This document shows positions 11,013 to 24,057 of a stretch of 64,000 bases of DNA, piece by piece (within the stretch, counting starts at the first letter, position 1; each line of letters opens with the position of its first letter). The notes under the pieces are model-generated. The model saw only the letters and a list, made by a program, of their open reading frames with translations, was not told the origin of the DNA and did no database searches. Made by a program: the position numbers and the translations under genes. Source of the stretch: Osedax fenrisi (taxonomy: Eukaryota > Annelida > Polychaeta > Sabellida > Siboglinidae); NCBI GenBank assembly GCA_964019155.1, contig OZ025242.1, positions 71,130,728-71,194,727 on the forward strand, written 5' to 3'.

Positions 11013-11148
11013 TATATATATATAATAAATATATTAAATTATATTTAATCTTTAATATATAATATAATATATAGCTCTATGGGCGCTCGCCGCCGCCTCA
11101 CTTGCTGATAACATTTTGAAAACCGTTCCCAACTCGTGCATCCCCCCC
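10712..11148. mobile_element. MITE with about 60-bp terminal inverted repeats and TA flanks
   Basis: The left end contains tgcacgagttgggaacgg followed by ttttcaaaatgttaccagca and a GC-rich gaggcgggcggcg. The right end carries the inverse (tgctgataacattttgaaaa then ccgttcccaactcgtgca). Both ends abut TA (10710-10711 and 11149-11150), the duplication typical of Tc1/mariner-type insertion. The interior is TA microsatellite with no transposase. Confidence 0.88.
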
Positions 11149-11150
11149 TA

Positions 11151-12759
11151 TTTAATATACAATATTAAATATTAATTAAATAAATTATTAATAACATATA
11201 CTAATTATTATAATTTAAATATATTATAAATATTATTATTTCCAGGGATATTTTAATATTATTATTATAATAATTATATAATAATTATATTATAATAATT
11301 ATATTATAATAATTATATTATAATATATAATATTATATATTTTGTTGTAAATAAATTCAAAAATGATTTTTAAAATATCAACATTATTTTGTTTAAATAT
11401 ATTATAATTATTGTTATTTCAAGAGATATGTTAATATTATTATTATAATAATTATATAATAATTTATAATATTATAAAGTATTTATGAAGTAAGCTAACA
11501 TATATTGAATACGATATTCAATACTTTATAATAAAGTTTATTTCAAATAATTATTATTATATTTTTGTTTAACTTAAAGTTATTGAAATTTAATAACATA
11601 GTAAATCATTTAATAAATAACTTATTAACTTAATAAATTATAATTATTAATTATAAGTAATTAAGTTAAATTAATTATTTAATTAAACTTATTATTAAGT
11701 TAATAAGTTATTAACTTATAACTTATTTAAAACGTTATTAAATAATTTTAACTTAAAATTATTTTAAAAATAAAAACTTTTCAAGTTATTAAATTATTCA
11801 ATGAATACTATATGTAATTGGAAATAATTTGTGAAACTAAATTGGGATATTTACATAACTATAAACGAATATTAACACGCATAAATATTTTAATTTTAAT
11901 TAGTGTAAAAGTATTATAATAATATATAAGTATTATAATTATTATAATAATAATATAATTTTATAATAAAAAAGTTTTTTTTTCAAATTTTACAATTTTA
12001 TAATGAGTTTTATATAGATATGGTGTTAAATTATATTCCAAAACAAAAAATAAATTACATGAAATAAATTAGTAATTCCGTAATTAATAAATAATGTTAT
12101 ATATCAATATAACTTTAACATTAATTAACAAGCACCTGTAAAACAAACCTTTACAAATTATTTACACGATATGTTTTTTAAGATTATTTAATAATAATAG
12201 AATGTATACATCCTTTGGATCCACTAGTTTTCATAAGTTTTTCAGAAGCATGTATATAAATATAGAGAGTGAAGAAAGTTTAAAATACTTCATTATCAAT
12301 GGATATAGATAGAATTCCCTTCTCTATATTTACATCCAGAAGTAATATGGAATTAATACAATATATAATATAGTGGATACAATGCATTCACTTGCGTTGT
12401 ATCATAAAATTATAAACATATATGATATATGCATAATATATTTTGTTATATTAGACTATATGGAATATAATGAGTATATACGGAGTATACTCATAGTATA
12501 TATATACTCATTAGTAATGAGTCATTACATATAATATGGAAACTAAATTAGAATCACAAATATATATATGAATTTGTAATAAATTATATATTATTAAATA
12601 ATATATTTTTATTATAAATAGCTAAATAATTATAAAATTATTGCTATGGATTTCATTTGAAATAGAATACCAGGTAATAAAAGTATATATATATATTTAT
12701 AAATGTAATTGCTGCTAAAATGTCTATATAATACATACATACTTGTCGATACAATAAAC

Positions 12760-12790
<31 letters not shown>

Positions 12791-13680
12791 CGTTTAGGAT
12801 ATCCTAACCGGCATCATGTATACCTACTCAAACACTCAATGAGTATACTTCTTCTCTTCAGGTCACATGTCACATGTCACATTTAGTCATATTTATCTTA
12901 ATCAATACAGTTTTCATACACGATTTCCTATACCCCTACCCGAAATTCTCACAAGTATCTTATTATTCACCCAACACAATCACTTGTAATTTAATATTAG
13001 TTAATGTAATATTAATTCCATTATTCATACTTCCTTCTTCTACTAGTGTCGAGGATTTTCCAATGTAAAATTCTTCGGAAAATATTTGCTAGTGTATTCA
13101 AAAAATCAAGAAAAATATGAATTTTACTATATATTTATTAGAAATAATATGGTTACACTTGAAGTTGGCCGCCGCGTTAATTTTCATATGTTATAGGGCG
13201 TGTCTAATTTCTCAAATATATATACTTCGTGGTAATATACTTTATCATGCCACATCCGTATGTACTATCTAATATAAAAGAACGTTTAATAACATTGTAA
13301 TGCTTTTGAACTATGTGATACAACCAACTATAGTTGGTATATATAATTAATTATAATAAACCTAATTAATCTATATCTGCATCTTATTTCTAATCGTGCA
13401 CCTTTCTTCCTATATGAGTTTTGAGTCATCTCAGATACATGCACATTTACCACCCGACTCTCCCCCTGTCAATAACTCTTTATAGTACAGGGACTATATA
13501 TAGCTTTGGTATTAGGGTATACCCTTTAAAATAATCTTACTATCCATTTTAAAGCGAATACAAAAATATACCCAATATAAAAACTATACTAGTATAGCAT
13601 CTGCTTGACATAAATAAAGTACTCTAAAGAAAAAACGAAATAAATAAATATATTATATTAATTGATTTATCTTTGGCATT
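11151..13680. other. AT-rich gene-free DNA
   Basis: Homopolymer-like A/T sequence with ATA/TAT palindromes, for example repeated ataattatattataat at 11265-11330. No open frame with protein similarity was seen. A slightly less AT-rich patch at 13160-13210 and another at 13420-13500 were checked and give no recognisable product. Confidence 0.6.
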
Positions 13681-13689
13681 ATACATTAT

Positions 13690-15410
13690 CATTCATAGAT
13701 GTTCAAGATCACACCATTGAAACTGAAATTCTAAACTCCAATATCAAACGTATTGAACAATCCAAAAAAGTAGACATACAGAGAGCTGAAAGTTAATTAA
13801 CAAAGTGCACTTACAAATCATGACTGGACGAAGAAACCCAAAAAGAGGGAAAGTCAAGCCATTCACATGGAGGATCATGTAAGAAAATGGCACGAACACT
13901 TTAAGAAACTGCTAGGTGAGGGACAGGAACAGGAAACAAGTTCCAATCAAATCAAGACTATCAGTGAAAGTACTCTCGCTATACAAACTGAACCTTTCAC
14001 GAACAAAGAATATAACAAGGTAAATTAAAATCCAATAGACGTTAAAGCTGCAGGGCCCGACGGAATCGCTCCAGAAATCCTAAAATACGGCAACTTCGAT
14101 GACATCATGCTCGAGTTCACTAACAAGATACTCACATGACATGAAATACCATCGTAATGGCTAACATGTAACATTGTTCCATTTCCCAAATATGGTAATA
14201 TTGATAAAGCAGGGAACCACAGAGGCATAGCACTAAAGTAATAGGGATAATTTGTTTTTTAAGCTGATATTATACCAGTAATAGCAGCTAAAATGACGAA
14301 AACAATTATACTAAATCGAATTAAACCATATATAAACCCTATACTACATACAAATTAGAACGGATTATGACTTGGAAGATCTACGATATCATACATATTA
14401 GCTCCTAGACGCTTAATAGAAGGAGTTAAAAGTAACAGTCTTAGGCTATTATCATTTTATTCGATTATAAGAAGGCATGCCTTCATGAATGCATTCTTAA
14501 AATCGAACAAGCTTAGCAACTACTAACATTCATTGAAACAGGAGTCGCTAATAATGGTATTCAACTTAATACAAAGAAAACCGAAATAATGACGTTTAAT
14601 CAAGTCAATATACCAGTCAATATTATATTAGAAAACGATGGCACGCTGATTAACAATTGTATACATTTAAAATATCCGGGGTCACGGATGGCTAGCTCAC
14701 AAAAGGATTTTGAAATTCGCAAAGCTTTATATTATTCAGAAATACATAAAATGGAATCAATCTGGAACTTCAAAATGGAAAATAGTCTGAAAATAATAAA
14801 TTTAAAAACTACAATCGAACCTATATTATTATAAGCAGGCGACAGCATAGAAAAGATAATTATCTTCATCTGAAGCCTTTTAGAGGAAAAAATAATATAA
14901 TGAATTTAATAATTCACATGATATATATATATATATATACAACTTTCTTCTAATAAATATTATTATTATTATTATTATTATTATATGATAGCGAATGTTG
15001 GACAATCGACTCCACAATACATAAGCAAATATATGGTTGTTATACCAGGTTACTTATAATGGACACACATATTTCATGGACAGATACTTTCACCAATATA
15101 CAACTGTACAAGGGTATACCCTTGTACAGTTTTATATATGCCAATTATCTCCGATATGATAAAACAAACAATATTGCGATCAGCAGGTCACTGCATAAGG
15201 CATATAGACGAACTAGCGCTTAACTTAATTACATGGAAGCCAAATAACGGCATACGAAATAGAGGGAGACAACCCAAGACATTCATATACATATTAAAGA
15301 ACGACTGCGACTGCGAAGAAAACGAATTAAGAACACTGATGATGGACAGAGAATGATGGAAAGCAATTGCAAGATATGGTCGAGTGAGAAATCGACTAAA
15401 ATAATGTAAT
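13690..15410 (+). mobile_element. Decayed LINE with reverse transcriptase remains
   Basis: Broken frames read, in order: KWHEHFKKLLGEGQ (13890-13925), then KAAGPDGIAPEILKYG (about 14040-14095), the conserved GK-AxGPDGI motif at the start of the RT domain, then WLTCNIVPFPKYGN and GNHRGIAL (14160-14235), APRRLIEGVKSNSLRLL (14400-14450), and C-terminal pieces near 14589-14834 and 15138-15400 (ILRSAGHCIRHIDE, GRQPKTF). Stops and frameshifts interrupt it throughout and the catalytic YADD region is not intact. The order of motifs fits an RTE/CR1-like non-LTR element. A 5' endonuclease was not seen. Confidence 0.85.
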
Positions 15411-15411
15411 A

Positions 15412-15449
<38 letters not shown>

Positions 15450-16255
15450 TTATAATATATTATAAATTAGTGGACCTCCCTTGTCAAATATACCTTCCTG
15501 CGCCCCTAGTAATACCTAAAGGAAATTAATTGAACATATATGTCCGTATATATATATATACTATTATGACTGTACTAAATAAATATGATATACACAACCA
15601 TATATATATAACGGCGACACTCAGTTTTATGCTAACTAACTGCTTACTAAATGCCGTACTACATTATTTAATTACACACATTATAGAATATATATACACT
15701 ATTTACATGCAACATATTTATAATTCTATTGGATTTTTATATTAAATCCTACGTTATTCCTATGAAATAGTGAATTGTTCGATGGTTTTTAACCCGTGTT
15801 CGCTTTATATTATTATTATTTACAGTATTTTAACACTCCTGATAGTGCAACATACCTTTTTATTTGTGTATAACTATAATGAAAATACAACGCGATAAAT
15901 AAATATAATAAATCATTGAATACAAATATAAATGTTTTCCTTTTAATAAATATTCATAAACAATTAACAAATTTTAAATTTCTAAAATAATTATAACGAA
16001 TAAATTTTACTATTAGTAATCGCGCATTGTATCACGCGGTCGTATTATATAACACTCTAGTATTGATATACAGTTAAACCCACGAATCCGCTATGAAGAT
16101 ATTTGAAATACTTTCGTGGATGATCAATACTATATTGTATGACCACACGACCTTCGTTAGTTAACATTGTAATATATGTATATGCGTATATACACTCACT
16201 AATATACACATACACATACAATGTACACATACGTCATACATACATACACACACAT

Positions 16256-16308
<53 letters not shown>

Positions 16309-16547
16309 ATATATGATATATAAACATACATATAACACACGACGTGTGTCACACGTTCACCTCGACATTCGGTTATTAGTTATCTTATTCATCTAAAGTC
16401 AGGTGTTAGTAACATATTGCATAACAACATTGCATAACAATACTTCGTTATCTATTACGTCACTGTATACATACTATAGTATTAGGCATATATACTTACA
16501 GTCATATTATATGACTCATATATGATACTTATATATAAACACGCGTC

Positions 16548-16584
<37 letters not shown>

Positions 16585-16795
16585 ACAAACTATGTCCTTA
16601 CTTTCTACCTTATATAGTAAACATACACTCTACATCGAAGTATTACTTCCTTAATGTATGTCCTTAACAAATATATTTAACATATATGTTCGTACATTAC
16701 TATTATGCGTATAACAATGCTCTTTCATTACCTATCAAACGTGAACGAACCATATTAGCCTAGCAACTCAGTACCTACACGTAGGTCCTACCTGG
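15411..16795. other. AT-rich DNA with TA and CA microsatellites
   Basis: TA runs near 15416-15447, 16264-16308 and 16549-16580, and CACA/TATA tracts near 16190-16265. The open frames across these are repeat artefacts. No gene was seen. Confidence 0.6.
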
Positions 16796-16797
16796 TA

Positions 16798-16953
16798 GGG
16801 GCACTGGAACCATGGTGTGTATGTAGGTGGGACCAACCTATCAAAATAAATGTTGTGGTAAAAGTGGGGGGGGGGGGACCAACTCATAGGAGGTCCCACT
16901 TGATTTTAAAGTGGGTGGGATATATCCCCCCACCCCCCCTGTTGCAGCGCCCC
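16798..16953. mobile_element. 156-bp MITE, copy 1
   Basis: Flanked by TA (16796-16797 and 16954-16955), with imperfect terminal repeats ggggcactgg at the left and cagcgcccc at the right. The interior has a G run (about 16866-16878) facing C runs on the right side, so a folded single strand would form a long hairpin. A second copy lies at 17755-17909. Confidence 0.88.
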
Positions 16954-16999
16954 TACCTACACGCAACCTGTAATACTTATATAATACCTGTACACTGTA

Positions 17000-17290
17000 T
17001 ACTGTACACTGTACAGCATGTATAAAACCGACTATCTGACCGAACTACTGACTGACTACAATCCATCTAGACTACTACGAACTACCAACAAATTCAAACT
17101 ACATATCCATAATTTAAAGATTATCTCACGGAAACAAGTAATTACATTCTCCTCAGCTGCCCCAACATTATATAACAGTATACCCCATTACATTAGATCC
17201 ATCTCTTCGGCTCCAATCTTTAAACGTAGGCTAAAAACCCATCTATTCAACACTGCGTATACAAATTAATTTTGAACACACGGCCGAAAG
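17000..17290 (+). mobile_element. LINE 3' fragment (RT C-terminus)
   Basis: An uninterrupted 83-codon frame at 17018-17269 reads YLTELLTDYNPSRLLRTTNK, then SAAPTLYNSIPHYIRSIS and FKRRLKTHLFN. This pattern (AAPxLWNxLP, then FKxxLKTHLF) ends many L2/CR1/Rex-type LINE proteins. The upstream RT is missing, so this is a 5'-truncated insertion. The frame is intact, suggesting it is younger than the 13.7-kb relic. Confidence 0.8.
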
Positions 17291-17445
17291 CTCTATCAAG
17301 AAGTTGATGGCAGTGTCTAAACCATTAGATTACAAGGTTACAAGGTTGCAGGTCATTCGATACAGTTGTTATCTCTCTGGTCTCCTAATTATAGTACGTA
17401 TTATACCAACGTGACAGTTATTTGCGATAATTTCCTGGAAATCTT

Positions 17446-17551
17446 AAGCTTAGGTTTAGTAATTCCTATATCTGTAACATATCAATTATGTATCCCATAA
17501 GCTTAGGTTTAGTAATTCCTATATCTGTAACATATCAATTATGTATCCTAT
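17446..17551. repeat. 53-bp direct tandem duplication
   Basis: Two nearly perfect copies of a 53-bp unit beginning aagcttaggtttagtaattc, at 17446 and 17499. This is a recent local duplication with no coding content. Confidence 0.95.
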
Positions 17552-17754
17552 AAATATACCTCTCTCTCCCATGAATACGTTTACAATACGATCTTTATTA
17601 GGATCAACATTAGCTTACCACCTCTACACTCTGACATCTTAACTTTACAATGACCCCGATAGCAATATTCACCTGTAGTGTATGATTTACAGATAGGTTA
17701 GTCTCTTAACACTAAATATCCGGGTTATAGAGTTATACACTGCATAACCTACTA

Positions 17755-17909
17755 GGGGCGCTGGAACGATGGTGTGTATGTAGGGGGACCAACCAATCAA
17801 AATAAATGTTGTGGTAAAAGTGGGGGGGGGGGGGACAATACATAGGAGGTCCCCCTAGATTTTAAAGTGGGGGGACATATCCTCCCATCCCCCCATGTCG
17901 CAGCGCCCT
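17755..17909. mobile_element. 155-bp MITE, copy 2
   Basis: Same family and orientation as 16798-16953. The left end is ggggcgctgg, the right end cagcgccct, with TA flanks at 17753-17754 and 17910-17911. The G run at 17820-17834 is conserved. Confidence 0.87.
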
Positions 17910-18520
17910 TATACCCTACCTGTATTGCGTTACGGGTTAGATCAGTTAGGTGATATCAGTTAACCATGCTACTAATAATACTGGGGTAGTTATATTTAAT
18001 ATTTTTAATATATTTTAATTAACCTTAATAGAGGTCATATATAGGTAACACACACATATACACACATATATACACACATATATATAGGTGTATGTACTAT
18101 ATATAGTATATATATACTAAATATGTTTCTAAGGCAATATATAATTTACGCGAAATTTTAAATGTGTACACAAAACATAACTAGCATCACCTACAATGTA
18201 GGACTTATAGGTATACATTTATACATAGGCTACTATTTCGGGTTTTTAGGACGAATCTGTCTTAATGAATTCTCGTATCAAAATATATATGTAACCTACG
18301 TTTAAAATGTAAAAATGGTTGTAAATACTATTTTTGTGATGACAATAATAGGTTACTATTTACCTACTTGTTATAATAATTTGTATCTATAATTTATAAA
18401 AAGAAATAACTATCGATATAAAAAAACTGTCTTTATATCGATGCACTATGCATATATATATATATATACGCTATAGATATTACATTATTATGTTTGGCTT
18501 AGTTTGGTTTCGTTTGGGTT

Positions 18521-18555
18521 TGTATTACTATACTATTCTATTAGTATTCATTAAG
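18521..18555 (-). repeat. Single-copy relative of the 41-bp satellite monomer
   Basis: The minus strand reads cttaatgaatactaatagaa then tagtatagtaatac, matching the satellite unit cttaatgaatactaatatgg then tagtatagtagtac. It sits at the position in the left arm that corresponds to the start of the array in the right arm, so it is a likely founder or its sister. Confidence 0.85.
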
Positions 18556-18858
18556 TATTCTAAATTATAATATTGTTAAATTGTTTGTTATTATTCTCGA
18601 GTCATAGTCAAAATATCTATGTTATAGACTTAGTTGTAAATAATAACATACTTCATGATTAAGAGACGAATACATAGGTAACTAAAGCACGATACTATTA
18701 TCTCATATGTTTAATAAAGTCGGCTACTTTTAATTTCCACCGTCAAATAGACAAATTAAATTTTGTCATTGTTATCGAAGTCACGTTATTAAGGACAAAT
18801 TAAGGACAAATAAAAACTAAAAATAAGTAAAATAATGTATCTTTCAACGTAACCTATA

Positions 18859-19088
18859 GGGGAAAGTGGACACCTAATACGGACACTAACAATACATGCT
18901 CTTAATATTTTATGACTCAATATTTGTATTTAAAAATTACAACATATTTATATTATATAATTGTGAATATTAGTGTGATTTTAAATTTGTATTAAATATT
19001 TGTATTCAATAGATAACAGGGGTTTCCGTATTCGATACCCATGTCCGAATACGGACAGTGTCCGTCGGACACACTTATACCACTATAT
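18859..19088 (-). mobile_element. Partial copy of the 900-bp TACGGACAC element
   Basis: Begins ggggaaagtgg after TA (18857-18858) and carries cctaatacggacac and cccatgtccgaatacggaca, as in the full element at 44587-45486. The right half is missing. The matching place in the right arm (about 48000) has no such sequence, so it arrived after the arms separated or was lost there. Confidence 0.8.
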
Positions 19089-19149
19089 AATATCGTGCAT
19101 TACAGACATATATGTATACCTATAGGTATATGAATACATATTAGAATAT

Positions 19150-19196
<47 letters not shown>

Positions 19197-19208
19197 TACA
19201 TGGTATAG

Positions 19209-19334
19209 GTCACAGAGAAAGTAGATACAGCTATACAACATACTGTTAGACGAGAAGCTGATAATGTTCAAGAAAGTGAAGACCTACTAAAGACTGGTCT
19301 ATATTCTGTTATATACACAGTTCATGTATACGAG
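19209..19334 (+). CDS. Unrecognised gene, copy 1, upstream exon
   Basis: A 42-codon phase-0 exon between acceptor tatag and donor GTTAGT, reading VTEKVDTAIQHTVRREADNV and LLKTGLYSVIYTVHVYE. It is supported by the inverted copy (47849-47715), where the frame is kept with a three-codon difference and the splice sites are also present. It is proposed to join to 24058, which also starts in phase 0 after an acceptor-like tttatag. Earlier exons, including the start codon, were not found. Function unknown; it precedes a membrane segment and may be extracellular or lumenal. Confidence 0.6.
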
Positions 19335-19434
19335 GTTAGTGCGTATGTTTATGGTACATACAAACATATATTGTATACGTATATATTTATATACAAATAT
19401 ATGCAAGTTTCGTCTTCTTTGTATTACTCACAAT

Positions 19435-19830
19435 ACGATATATATGGTAGTTCCGGAAGACCTATTAAAGAGAGTCATAATTCGAGCAACTATTCGTCGA
19501 GATTATTGAGTCGCAAATGTGAGCTGATGAAACTCTCTGTGCCGTTTTTCTCATCTATGTATGCATAATCTGATTTCACTGTTGCTGCTCCGAAGTACTG
19601 AAAGAGTCTTCCCGATGACTTATGGACCATATCATATTTTATTACCTTTAAATGTCGACTATATTCATATATGTTATCATTATATATAATTATATTATAA
19701 TATCTTTTTTTTATAATTTATTATTATTCGTGTATTTATTTATTCATTTGTTTTATTATTTCAACTCGACGCATATAAACGTCTATCGTTTTCATTGAGT
19801 CAATAAACCTTTATATTATTATTTATTATA
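19435..19830 (+). mobile_element. Truncated LINE 3' end inserted in the left arm
   Basis: A broken frame at about 19575-19670 reads VAAPKY, stop, KSLPDDLWTISYFITF, the usual AAPKLWNSLPDD-type C-terminus of LINE proteins. It is followed by an A/T-rich 3' tail with tattattatttatta near 19815-19830. The block is absent from the equivalent place in the right arm (about 47690-47640). Confidence 0.65.
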
Positions 19831-19843
19831 TATATATATATAT

Positions 19844-19900
<57 letters not shown>

Positions 19901-21574
19901 TTAGTTATGCTACTTAATGGTTAATACAAATATATTATACAAAATAGAAATTATAAAATTGTATAGCTTTTGTAAAAGTAATTCCAGCTTAGTTATATAA
20001 TCAAAATTACTGAATTAAACATACACCATACACTGTTAGAAATAAATGGTATAACATTGATTAAAAAATGGTATAACCCCGTGGCGCCCTGGTATACCAT
20101 TTACGGTATAACTAATTAAAAAAGTTATACCATATTTTATAAAAAGTTATACCATATTTGATATAAAGTTATACCATAATTTATACCATATATTATATAA
20201 AGTTATACCATATTTTATAAAAAGTTATACCATATTTGATATAAAGTTATACCATCATTTATTAAAATTTATACCATATATTATATAAAGTTATACCATA
20301 ATTTATAAAAAGTTATACCATATTTGATATAAAGTTATACCATAATTTATTATAATTTATACCATATATTATATAAAGTTATACCATAATTTATTAAAAG
20401 TTATACTATATTTTATTTAAAGTTATACCATAATTTATTAAAATGTATATTATATAAAGTTATATCATAATTTATTAAAAGTTATACTATATTTTATTTA
20501 AATGTATATCAGTGTTTATAATAACTTACTATTCTATATTATTAATTTATATATGGAATCGACATTTATAATGATAATTTATTTTCTAAAAACCACATAT
20601 TTTGGTGTAACAATATTGTTTATTAACAGATACATTTTTAAATAAATAACGTGATACAAAATTACATAAACAATTAATGTTTGTAGGACATGTTACGTGA
20701 AACAAATAAAATTAACAATACCACTTAATAAAATACGAAATAAATTATTTTGAACGAAAACCAAACAATTATCGACACACATAATAAGCATCATCTTTTC
20801 TGATATATGCATATATCCATGTATCCATGGAGTCATTATTTCCTGCAATTAAAATTCAAATATTTATATAAGTTATATATATATATATAGTATACTAGAG
20901 TATGAATAATAATATTGTATATTATATAATAGTATAAATATGTATCTTATAAGAAACTTTATACAGTTAATATCATATATGATAATACTATATAAAGTAT
21001 ACTTTATAATTGTATACTTTATATACGTTAGAATTGTAATTAGAAAAATCCAATATATTATATTAATTATTACCTACTGCAGTTATATATATAATATTGT
21101 ATATTATATTGTAATATTGTATAATATAGTATACTATACTTTTGAATTATCATACGAAAAATCATAAAATAACTATAATATTAAATCTATAGTTATTAAG
21201 TAATTATTAAGTAACCTTGTCTTTATTTTCATTGTAAATTCATTTTTCATTAATTCGCAAACTCCCATCATAAAATATATGATTCCCGCATCTATTTTAG
21301 GAAATATTATATTATATATTTAATTATACACTTTATAATCTATATTTGATTAAGGAAAGAAGGATATTGATAATATTTGTACAACAGTTAACATTATTTA
21401 TATATACATATTAGTAATATTATTTAAATTTAATTACATTGTGAACTAAAAATAAAATAAATAATTGACCATATATGGATATATAGTATACTATCCATGG
21501 ACTAATAAAATATAATTGCATATTTATTTTATATAGATATTTAATTAATGTTATTAATTAGATAACTAAATTAC

Positions 21575-21758
21575 CTGTTTGATCAGTTTGCGTAGTAGCG
21601 ATAGGTACATCAGTACCTAGTACATCAATATATTCGTCTATATATTTGTGTATATACGTTATATGCTTTATCATCCCCATCAACTCACTATTCCTCTCCG
21701 GCAGTTTTTCTAATATTTTAAATGAAATTTGAAATTCTGCAAATAATTCTACAGTTTC
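21575..21758 (-). CDS. Possible exon inside the 3.1-kb element
   Basis: The minus strand shows acceptor-like tatgcag, an open stretch ETVELFAEFQISFKILEKLP, RNSELMGMIKHITYIHKYID and TDVPIATTQTDQT, then donor-like GTAATT. Amino-acid composition looks protein-like against the A/T background, and it is less AT-rich than its surroundings. No family was recognised. It could be a captured host exon, part of a lost transposon gene, or chance. Confidence 0.3.
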
Positions 21759-22096
21759 CTGCATATTAATGATTGGCATATAGTTATCATAATTTTATAA
21801 TATATATGTATGTAATAATGTGAATGTTCTAATACATTTTATTAACCAAAGCAAAGACCTGTTGAACATAATAATAATATAACATAATAATAATTATAAT
21901 AATAATAATAGTACCTACCCAATGAGATGCAAACCGAAGAATGATGCAATCTCACCGAGTGGAATTTATTCTATAGACAAATAACGAAATATACTTTACA
22001 GACGATAACAATATAAAATACCAGAAAAATAAACATTTACATGGCTATGGCTATAGACATATATGCATTTAACACAGAGCGAGACACCGAAATCTA

Positions 22097-22196
22097 GTTT
22101 AAAGTTGTATGTAGATATATCGATTTCTGTTACGTAATGCTAAATGCATTTAAATGTATATTACATTAATCGATATACCTATCTACAACTTTGACT
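22097..22196. repeat. Hairpin-forming inverted repeat
   Basis: aaagttgtatgtagatatat then cgat on the left faces atcgatatacctatctacaa then cttt on the right, with a loop of about 50 bases. It lies inside the 3.1-kb element and may be a nested fold-back sequence. Confidence 0.7.
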
Positions 22197-22203
22197 TTAT
22201 AAC

Positions 22204-22237
<34 letters not shown>

Positions 22238-22348
22238 ATATAATTATATTCTAACAATTTAATTATATATTATAAATAATATATAAATATATTATAAAAT
22301 TATATATTATATAAACTTTTATATTATTATATATAATATGATATAATT

Positions 22349-22386
<38 letters not shown>

Positions 22387-22487
22387 GTAGTATAAATACC
22401 TTATGTATATTGTAATGTGTTGAAAAATAGATGCTTATCATGTTGAGTGTAGAGTGGAAATAGAATATGTTAATAAATAAAATGGAA

Positions 22488-22526
<39 letters not shown>

Positions 22527-23469
22527 CTCGAATAATTATAAGTATTTGTATATGAAATATAGGAAATATGTATATGTATACATATTTCCCTATGGGGAAT
22601 CTATATAGTTTCTGAAAACCAGTTTAATTGCAATTAGAAGCAATACATGCTATGTCTATAATAATTTAACACAACAATAAGTAAACTGTTATATTAAGGA
22701 AATTATGAAGGATACTATTATGAATTATATTCTTATACATTTTATTTTCAATCAAATATAAACTTAATTTTAAAATGTTATGGTATAACTGGTATTTCCA
22801 TATTGTATACCATATAATTCATAAAGTTATACCATTATATTTAATAGCTAATTGTATAATTACAAATTACAAATGTTATACCATATAATTCGTAATCTTA
22901 TACCATTTAAATTAAGCTATATGGTAAAACTAAAAAAAACAAATGTTATACTATATAATTTGTGATCTTATACCATTTCAATTAATCTATATGGTATAAC
23001 TAAAAAAATCAAATGTTATACCATATACTATGTGATCTTATACCATTTAACGTAATTGTATGGTATAACTCGTATTTCCATATGTTATACCATATATTTC
23101 ATAATGTTATACCCTTATTTTTAACAGTGTACTGATTGAAAGATATGTGAAATGTACAGTTTAGTATAGGATATCTTTGCTATATATTTAACTAGCGGTT
23201 AAATTAACTGTACATAACCATTGTATTGCCTTGTACTAAACAATGCTATGTAACATATGAAAGACGGATAGTATATCTAATCAGGAAAACCTATCTCTCT
23301 ATAGTCTTTACCTGTAATCTAGTTAACATGTTTCTATATGATTAGATTAGTATAATAATTTGCCATCCGTATAATATATCTTAATTTAACAAAATTTCGT
23401 ATACAAATAATAATACTAATTATATGTAGGTATATATACCTATATACCTATTAATATCATGCATAGTTA

Positions 23470-23516
<47 letters not shown>

Positions 23517-24057
23517 TACTTTATTATATTATTATATATATTATTATTATATTACTTTATTATTATAATAAAAGTATACTTTGTGAAAAGACTTAGTTAA
23601 GTTAATAAGTTAATAAGTTATCATTATTTTAAAGATACTATTAACTTCGATAATATTAGGTTATTTACAGACCCAATATATCAATGCATCAGGATGTTGA
23701 TATGTATACTAATAATTAAATACGACTTATAGTAATACTTTTCAATATAGTCACTGATATTATTTATATACCTCACGTATTTGATATATATATATAATGT
23801 TTAAAATACAATATGTTATCCTACCAAATATGCAAATTTATCTATCTAATTTTGAATATATTGAATGAACTCTAGCTATTTTCCCCGTTTCTCTTTAATA
23901 AATTAAATATTAAATAAATATTAAATAAAAATATTAAATAAATTAAATAATTAAATATTATATATATATATTAATTAATTATTATTAACTAGAAATAATA
24001 CATATTTATTAATTAGAAATGTATGGATAAACTAACCTATAATTAATATATTTATAG

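Larger units (their letters stand above)
20031..23129. mobile_element. 3.1-kb non-autonomous TA-flanked transposon with subterminal repeat arrays
   Basis: Terminal inverted repeats: cactgttagaaataaatggt at the left and its near-complement ending taacagtg at the right, alike over about 45 bp including ggtataacatt. Flanking TA duplications are at 20029-20030 and 23130-23131. The inverted copy of the region has the uninterrupted site (one TA at 47499-47500), confirming the ends. Arrays of a 21-23-bp unit with gttataccat fill about 20090-20510, and further gttatacc/ggtataac motifs fill 22770-23110. No transposase was found. TA duplication suggests a Tc1/mariner-like mobiliser, but this is not proven. 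Confidence 0.92.

Noticed and set aside
16139..16396. Open frames on both strands over CACA/TATA tracts
   Set aside because: They encode only Tyr/Ile/His/Thr dipeptide runs from microsatellites.
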